DNA of 64,000 nt from NCBI RefSeq assembly GCF_000699445.3, contig NC_067195.1, positions 16,067,287-16,131,286 of the forward strand. The letters run 5' to 3'. Below the pieces are notes generated by a model. The model made no database searches. It worked only from the letters and a program-made list of their open reading frames with translations, and was not told the origin of the DNA. A program made the position numbers and the translations under genes. Source of the DNA: Schistosoma haematobium (lineage: Eukaryota; Platyhelminthes; Trematoda; Strigeidida; Schistosomatidae). This document shows, in pieces, positions 58,691 to 64,000 of the stretch; positions within the stretch are counted from its first letter, which is position 1; the number at the start of each line of letters is the position of its first letter.

Positions 58691-61600
58691 GTTACTTAGA
58701 CTAGTGGGTATAATGCAATTTAAACAGTAAAATTCGTTCGAAACCAAGGACTAGACAAATATATACAATTTTCCACTCACTTTATTGACAGCAAATAAAC
58801 AATCCAACAATGTTAAGTGATAAGTAGATGCACCAAAAGAGGCATCTCTGAAAAAGATTCGGAAATATTTGGAAATTATACGATCAATTAACAGATAGAG
58901 AGATTGTAAAACAAAAAGGCAATAAAATTAATAGTTATTGTCAAGATTGTCACAAATTTAATTTAGCATTCTTCATCTCTAGTCAAAACATACAGAAAAT
59001 CAACTTAAGAACGAAAGTGATGGAAAACCACTTTTCATCTCATCATTTAATTTCATAGAATAGTAGTAGTTAACAAACTTCATCATTTTTGTACACCAAT
59101 GAACTTAATTGAATTGTTAATTTATTCAAATCAATTGTTTTTATGAATAGTGCATAACATAAATCAGATTATCAAAAACTGCAGTAATATAATCCACTTC
59201 AATATTTCTGACAAGTAAATGAAATTACAAACAAATAAAAGCATTAGTATGTAATTATTCATAGTTACGAATAACTTTTAATCTAACTACTTGTCATCAA
59301 TAGATCTTTCAATATAACATGTACAAATATTACTAATTAATCGGTTTTGTAGACTTGAACTCTGACCTTATAGTTGCAGATTATGTGTATTGTTAACTGG
59401 TGAATAAAAATTACTCATTGACTGGAACACCTTCAATTAAAAGCTTTGACATTTTTCATTGGAATTCGTATCCCCAAATTTGAATATGTTCATTTATAAT
59501 ATGTAACAATGAACTGATGTTCGTAAAATTGAAAACAGTAGTTAATTTATTGAGCATAATCTTTCGACTAATTGTAGCAGATTAATTCAAAGTTCATATA
59601 AACCTTCTTCTCTTATTGTGTCCAAGAGACTGTATAATATTTAATAAAGAGAATTTTACAGGTTTGTAAATTATCCTGAATCGAAAGAATTTCGATGATC
59701 TAACTGTAACAGATGAGAAATTTCTTATATGAAATAAAAGTTTTTTTTTTCTAGTTTTATAAGACAATTTGAGATTTGACAATAAGTTACATAGGTAGTT
59801 TCTAACATTTCATAAATGTTCATTATTTTCGAAATTTAGAAATTAGTTCTCATTTCCTTAGAAAATTTATATACTATATCTCTAACTTTTTCAAATAACG
59901 ATTTTACGCAAAAGCATTCATGAGTAGTCAAGCTGTTTGCCAGTGTGGCTTAGGATTCGATGTGGTTTAACTTTTTAACAAACATGTTTTTTTGTAAATG
60001 GTTTCCGTTAGAAATTTGTTTCGAAACTATTACCCGAAACAACTGAACCAAACTTTATCTTTCATCTGTTCAAAAGATATCTTTCTCAAGTTGTATATTA
60101 AATTTCTTGTAGACACGTTCATATGGTTTTAGTGATTATATTGTGTAAGCCAAATTTGTCTCAGTATACTTCTGATAATCTATTCACTAAATATGTTAAA
60201 TGGTTATTCGATGATTAGACTATTTTGATCTGGCTAGCGAAAAAATAAATCTACATCAAACTAAATAACCCTATGATAAACAGAAGACTCGTAAAATTTC
60301 TAATCAAATTTAAATCATAAAACAGATACTATATATTTCAATTAAATGAACTATTTTAACTCAAAAATAATATATTTCTCTAAACTTGTGATTATTGAGG
60401 AATCTAGTTTTTTTAAAAAAAAAAAAAGACGCGCCTCTCTGATATTTTCTTGTTCTGTATAAAGCGAATGATTTCAGCAGTATTAAAAAAAAACTAACCT
60501 CAAAAAACCATTTGAAGTAACTAATAGTAATCGATTTACCGAGTCTTATTATTTCCCTCATAAACATCAAACCAATTTATACACATACGTAATCAATCAA
60601 TAAGATTTCATTAGACTACTTATTTTCTAAACTAGTTTACAATCAAATCTTATATTATCCAAATAATTTGAGACCTTTGTAGTGTTCTTTTCAGTATCAT
60701 GTAACACACATATACGTATTAATTTTCCTCCTATTATTTTTTCAGAATCAATATATGATGAACTTGAGTATATAAAAAGCTTGATAATTAATATAAGGTA
60801 AATATTGATGAATTATTGATCCACAGAGTTTTTAAATTTGAAAACAGAAGCTGGAAATATGGTAACTTCAATTGACGCGGTATGATTGATTACTAAACAA
60901 AATTCCTTTCATTAAATTTAATTCATTTATTGCTTGCTAATCTATCAAATAATCCATTTAAATTGAGCTGATATCTAAACTTATGTAGTTCAACTAGTAT
61001 CATTAACAATAGAATAGTATTAGCTAGAATTCTAAAGTTAAAAATATACAATTTTCCAGCAAATAAAGAAAAAAAAGTGAATTGTTGTAAAATATGACAA
61101 ATTAGATTGATTATTGTTGCTATTTAGGAGAAAGTACAAATTTAGACTATTCAACTACAACATGTAAATAGATAAATGGCTGAAACAGCACAGCAAATCT
61201 ATAAATGGTACGTGTTCAAATAAAGATCAATTAACAAACTATCTTCTTGCTGGGGAATCTGATACCAATAAAACTGATATTGTCAAAAATAATTAAGAGT
61301 AATGACAATTACAGGTTTTCACCACACATATAATCAATGATCTTTAGAAAATGCATATTTATCACGTAAAATCCGTGATATGAGTTTGTAAAATTAAGAA
61401 CATGTGATGTTGTGAAATTACATGAGAATATGAATACAAACATGAAATCATGCTTATATTATGGAGAAAAATTTCATCGACTATTATGATAGAGGTGATC
61501 ACAATCAGTTGCTAATGGAGGTAAGAATATCAATTTGACTGCTGTACTAAGTTACATTATTCAACAGTTATAAGTAATCATTATTACAACTTATTGTTTA

Positions 61601-62105
61601 TAGCATAAAAACAATTTTTTCAGCGGGTCATCAAAAAATGTCCCAAGTAAAAAGAAATGACTATCATGAAAGTAAATCCGATTGGGAGATTATGTACTAG
61701 TAATAGTAATAAGAAAAAGCATATTACAGGTTATAATTTAAAATAAGAAGATAATGTTGACAGAGAGTGATGATGATTAGAATCTTATAAAAATTATTAA
61801 CTATCTCAAGATTGCAGATTTATCTTCTTGACAACTATCGAATAACAAGAAATCTATGTCTAGAACATACTTTCTACTACCTGGCAACATTCAACATAGC
61901 TAAAGCATATTTCATTTGTTTCAAAAAACGATATTGTTAAAAAATGAAAGGACCCGCTGGTCACCTGTGTGCTTTTATCATTCAGTTCCAATAAAAGCCT
62001 AATTATATTTGAGACGAAAGTTGCTGAAAGTAAACCGCTTTAAGACTTTTAAAATCAATGTCTCTGAAATACCGAGATGAAAAGTCAAAATTAAACTGAT
62101 TTATT
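58691..62105. other. Long AT-rich stretch, no gene recognised
   Basis: I found only chance ORFs (for example 59782-59594 and 60570-60361 on the -), with no domain or repeat pairing. A GTTAGT-like donor on the - strand near 60500 follows an open stretch, but its translation resembles nothing I know. Confidence 0.35.
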
Positions 62106-62236
62106 TTGATTGAGATCATGAACCGATTGATGTTAGACCACCTTTGGAAACCTGGAAGCACTGGACGAAACGGCTGTCCAGTGCTTTCAGGTTTCCAAAG
62201 GTGGTCTAACATCAATCGGTTCATGATCTCAATCAA
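62106..62236. repeat. Near-perfect palindrome made of family B tails
   Basis: Arms 62106-62166 and 62176-62236 are 61 bp each and differ at one position by eye. They are separated by the 9-nt loop GAAACGGCT. Each arm is the family B segment from the hammerhead cleavage site (GTCCAGTGC) into the tail. The right side continues to the normal family 3' end (ATCTCCACAACCCC). Confidence 0.95.
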
Positions 62237-63205
62237 AAACTTAATAATCTCCACAACCCCTATACTTGTAAATTGATTCACTCATTATGATTTTTGTTAA
62301 ACATTACTTCCGCTTTAATTCAATGTGATGAGTACTCAGCATAGTATTTGTTTCATTTCCCCCTATGACATTTTATTCTGTATCACATACGATGTTCTTG
62401 TATTAAGTTAACATAAACTATATTCAGCATATGATTTGTTATAACTAAGTATTTTTCATATATGTTATTTCAACCTAATTATTAATCAAAAACGGGTGTA
62501 TGAATCAATATATAAATGAGTGTTATTCGATTAGACTTGTCGTGGTTGTTCGTGCTTCTGGCTGCTTGTGGAATATATTTCCCTCTTCGAACTTAGACTT
62601 CTCTCTCAACTTAGCTGGGCTGGAACGTGTCGGATTAGTTAGCTTATCTGTCATTGTGTCACAGTCTTCGTTCTGTTCTCAGATTAGTTGAACTCGTAAT
62701 CTCTTCAAACATAGTATTTTCGGAAGTCTCATCAGTATTCGTTAATAAACCATTGCAATAACTTCATCATATAAGTGAATCGGGCATTCAATTTCACTAT
62801 AAACTCTCAGTACAGACCAGTCACCTTTAAGGCATTTGTTAAAAGATAGTTAACAAAAAGCTCCATTTAGCCGAAAATTGTACCAGGTCATAATATTCAT
62901 TTCATGAAAAAGAACGGCTAAAGGGTGCAAAAACTATGCAACAAAATCCAAGCTATATACATGATGCTCGGGTTTATTTGATTTATTACTATAATTTGAA
63001 AGACACACGATTTGTGAGAAAGGAGTATATGAATTGCAAAATCATAGACTTGCATATTACTCTGGTGAAATAAAACATCTGCTGATTCAAACGATGCGTA
63101 GTATAGACAGACAATCGACTTTCAGTGAATGGGTTTCAAGTTATAAAATATAAAGTTCTTACTGCGATGTTCATCACAATAATCCTCGTTAGTTACATAT
63201 TTTTT

Positions 63206-63344
63206 TTAATAAAAAAGATTGGTTTAGCGAAGAATTCTCTGTTCGGCGAATTTATTTTCAAAACTGTACAATCGCAAATATATATACTTATTTTAAAAAT
63301 ATGGAACGCTTCACGATTTTGCGTGTCATCCTTGCGCAGGGGCC

Positions 63345-63384
<40 letters not shown>

Positions 63385-63476
63385 ACAGCCGAGGCGAGTA
63401 CTCGCTTGCGACTGAACAGCTTTGAAAATGAATTCGCCGAAGAGAACTCTTCGCTGAACCAATCATTCTTATTTAA
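63206..63476. mobile_element. Inverted-repeat element carrying a U6 snRNA gene
   Basis: Left arm about 63206-63268 and right arm about 63416-63476 are imperfect reverse complements of about 60 bp (right arm GAATTCGCCGAAGAG, CTCTTCGCTGAACCAATCA). The U6 gene lies between them on the - strand. The right arm matches the solitary family F repeats at 17225 and 20780. The same peptide pattern appears on both strands (LFGEFIFK) because of the symmetry; it is not coding. Confidence 0.8.
63295..63401 (-). ncRNA. U6: U6 spliceosomal snRNA
   Basis: 107 nt, the same length as human U6. It starts GTACTCGCCTCGG, and the 5' stem closes with GTAC/GTAC where the human form has GTGC/GCAC, so pairing is preserved. 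It contains the invariant ATACAGAGAAGATTAGCATG (ACAGAGA box and U4-pairing region), GGCCCCTGCGCAAGGATGAC (internal stem-loop), CACGCAAAATCG and GTGAAGCGTTCC, and ends in TTTTT. No clear TATA is seen about 25 bp upstream (right side), so expression from this locus is open. Confidence 0.95.
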
Positions 63477-64000
63477 TGTCTTAATGGGTGCATTCCGTTT
63501 ATATATTTTTTTAAAATCACAACAATAATCTCCAAAGGTAATTGAGTTATTTTGTTTTATTTATATATACATAAGTATTTTCACTGATATAAGCTGCTGC
63601 GAATAGTATAACACTACAGTACTTTAAAATTCCAATAGTTTTAAGACGTTCTGCAGTTCAGCAAACTAATTTACTCCATTTTTAACAACCTACTCTCAAA
63701 AAATTTATCTTATGTAGATCAGATGACCTTACAGTGATTTGTTTGGCAGATATGGCCGTTATTATATTATCTACCAGTTTAAGTCTAAACTTTGCACATA
63801 AAAACAGTATGTTCAGTCATTCAATCACCCACGGTCTTGAACTCCATTTTCATAAACCATCGTTTTTTATTCTATTATTTCTACTCATTCCCAATTATTT
63901 CAAAATTATTAATTGGCAATTATTACAACTTTTAATTAACGAATTCAAGATAGCTATCAGCAACAGGATCCAAACCTTACAAGATCTAGTCAGGAGAAAC
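63477..64000. other. AT-rich DNA to the window edge, nothing recognised
   Basis: No exon or repeat was identified. Confidence 0.35.

Noticed and set aside
60361..60570. Possible - strand exon followed by a GTTAGT donor near 60500
   Set aside because: The translation does not resemble the missing CDC14 amino-terminal segments or any known domain, and a donor-like hexamer alone is weak in AT-rich DNA.
63125..63462. Two overlapping ORFs (one per strand) with nearly the same peptide LFGEFIFK
   Set aside because: They run through the U6 gene and its inverted arms. The shared peptide reflects the inverted repeat, not coding.

Overview
The window looks like nuclear DNA of a blood fluke (genus Schistosoma). 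It is AT-rich and intron-rich. It carries tRNA-headed SINE-like repeats with hammerhead-ribozyme cores, as described for the schistosome SM-alpha family. It also holds RTE-clade LINE copies, a Penelope-like element, LTR-retrotransposon debris, and host exons that encode Asn/Ser/Thr-rich tracts. The species is not resolved.

Two host genes are supported. On the + strand at the left edge are the last two coding exons (645-809, 5905-6009) of a protein kinase. They best resemble the end of the TTK/MPS1 catalytic domain. The intron between them is about 5.1 kb and is largely filled by retroelements: a 0.5 kb non-autonomous repeat, and an RTE copy inserted into an older RTE fragment. On the - strand, from 43289 down to 17469, are eight exons of a CDC14-type dual-specificity phosphatase. 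They join with consistent intron phases into 1,011 codons. The catalytic part (43289-38351, P-loop HCKAGLGRTG split by an intron) is followed by a very long low-complexity tail. The amino-terminal exons, and possibly a last short exon, were not found. TTK and CDC14 are both mitotic regulators, but nothing here shows that their proximity matters.

The rest is introns or intergenic DNA built from repeat families, labelled here for convenience. Family A is an SM-alpha-like SINE with a hammerhead. Family B is a second tRNA-headed SINE with its own hammerhead-like core. Family C is a 0.5 kb repeat sharing its 3' tail with an RTE LINE. Family E is an unidentified repeat of about 0.3 kb, family F is the arm flanking a U6 gene, family H is another tRNA-headed SINE, and family I is a perfect-hairpin repeat. 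RTE-1 and RTE-2 are two RTE lineages.

Layout: 0-6 kb kinase end; 6-17 kb intergenic with a Penelope-like element (7993-9487) and a solo LTR (15275-15615); 17-43 kb CDC14 with repeat-loaded introns; 43-64 kb undefined DNA with repeat clusters, a second solo LTR, a gag fragment, a near-perfect SINE palindrome (62106-62236) and a U6 snRNA gene inside an inverted-repeat element (63206-63476).

The most unusual theme is inverted-repeat structures built around small catalytic or structural RNAs. These are hammerheads inside inverted Penelope terminal repeats, a hammerhead SINE inside 110-117 bp inverted arms, a fold-back whose symmetry centre is the hammerhead cleavage site, and a 107-nt U6 gene between inverted arms. 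All alignments were made by eye.
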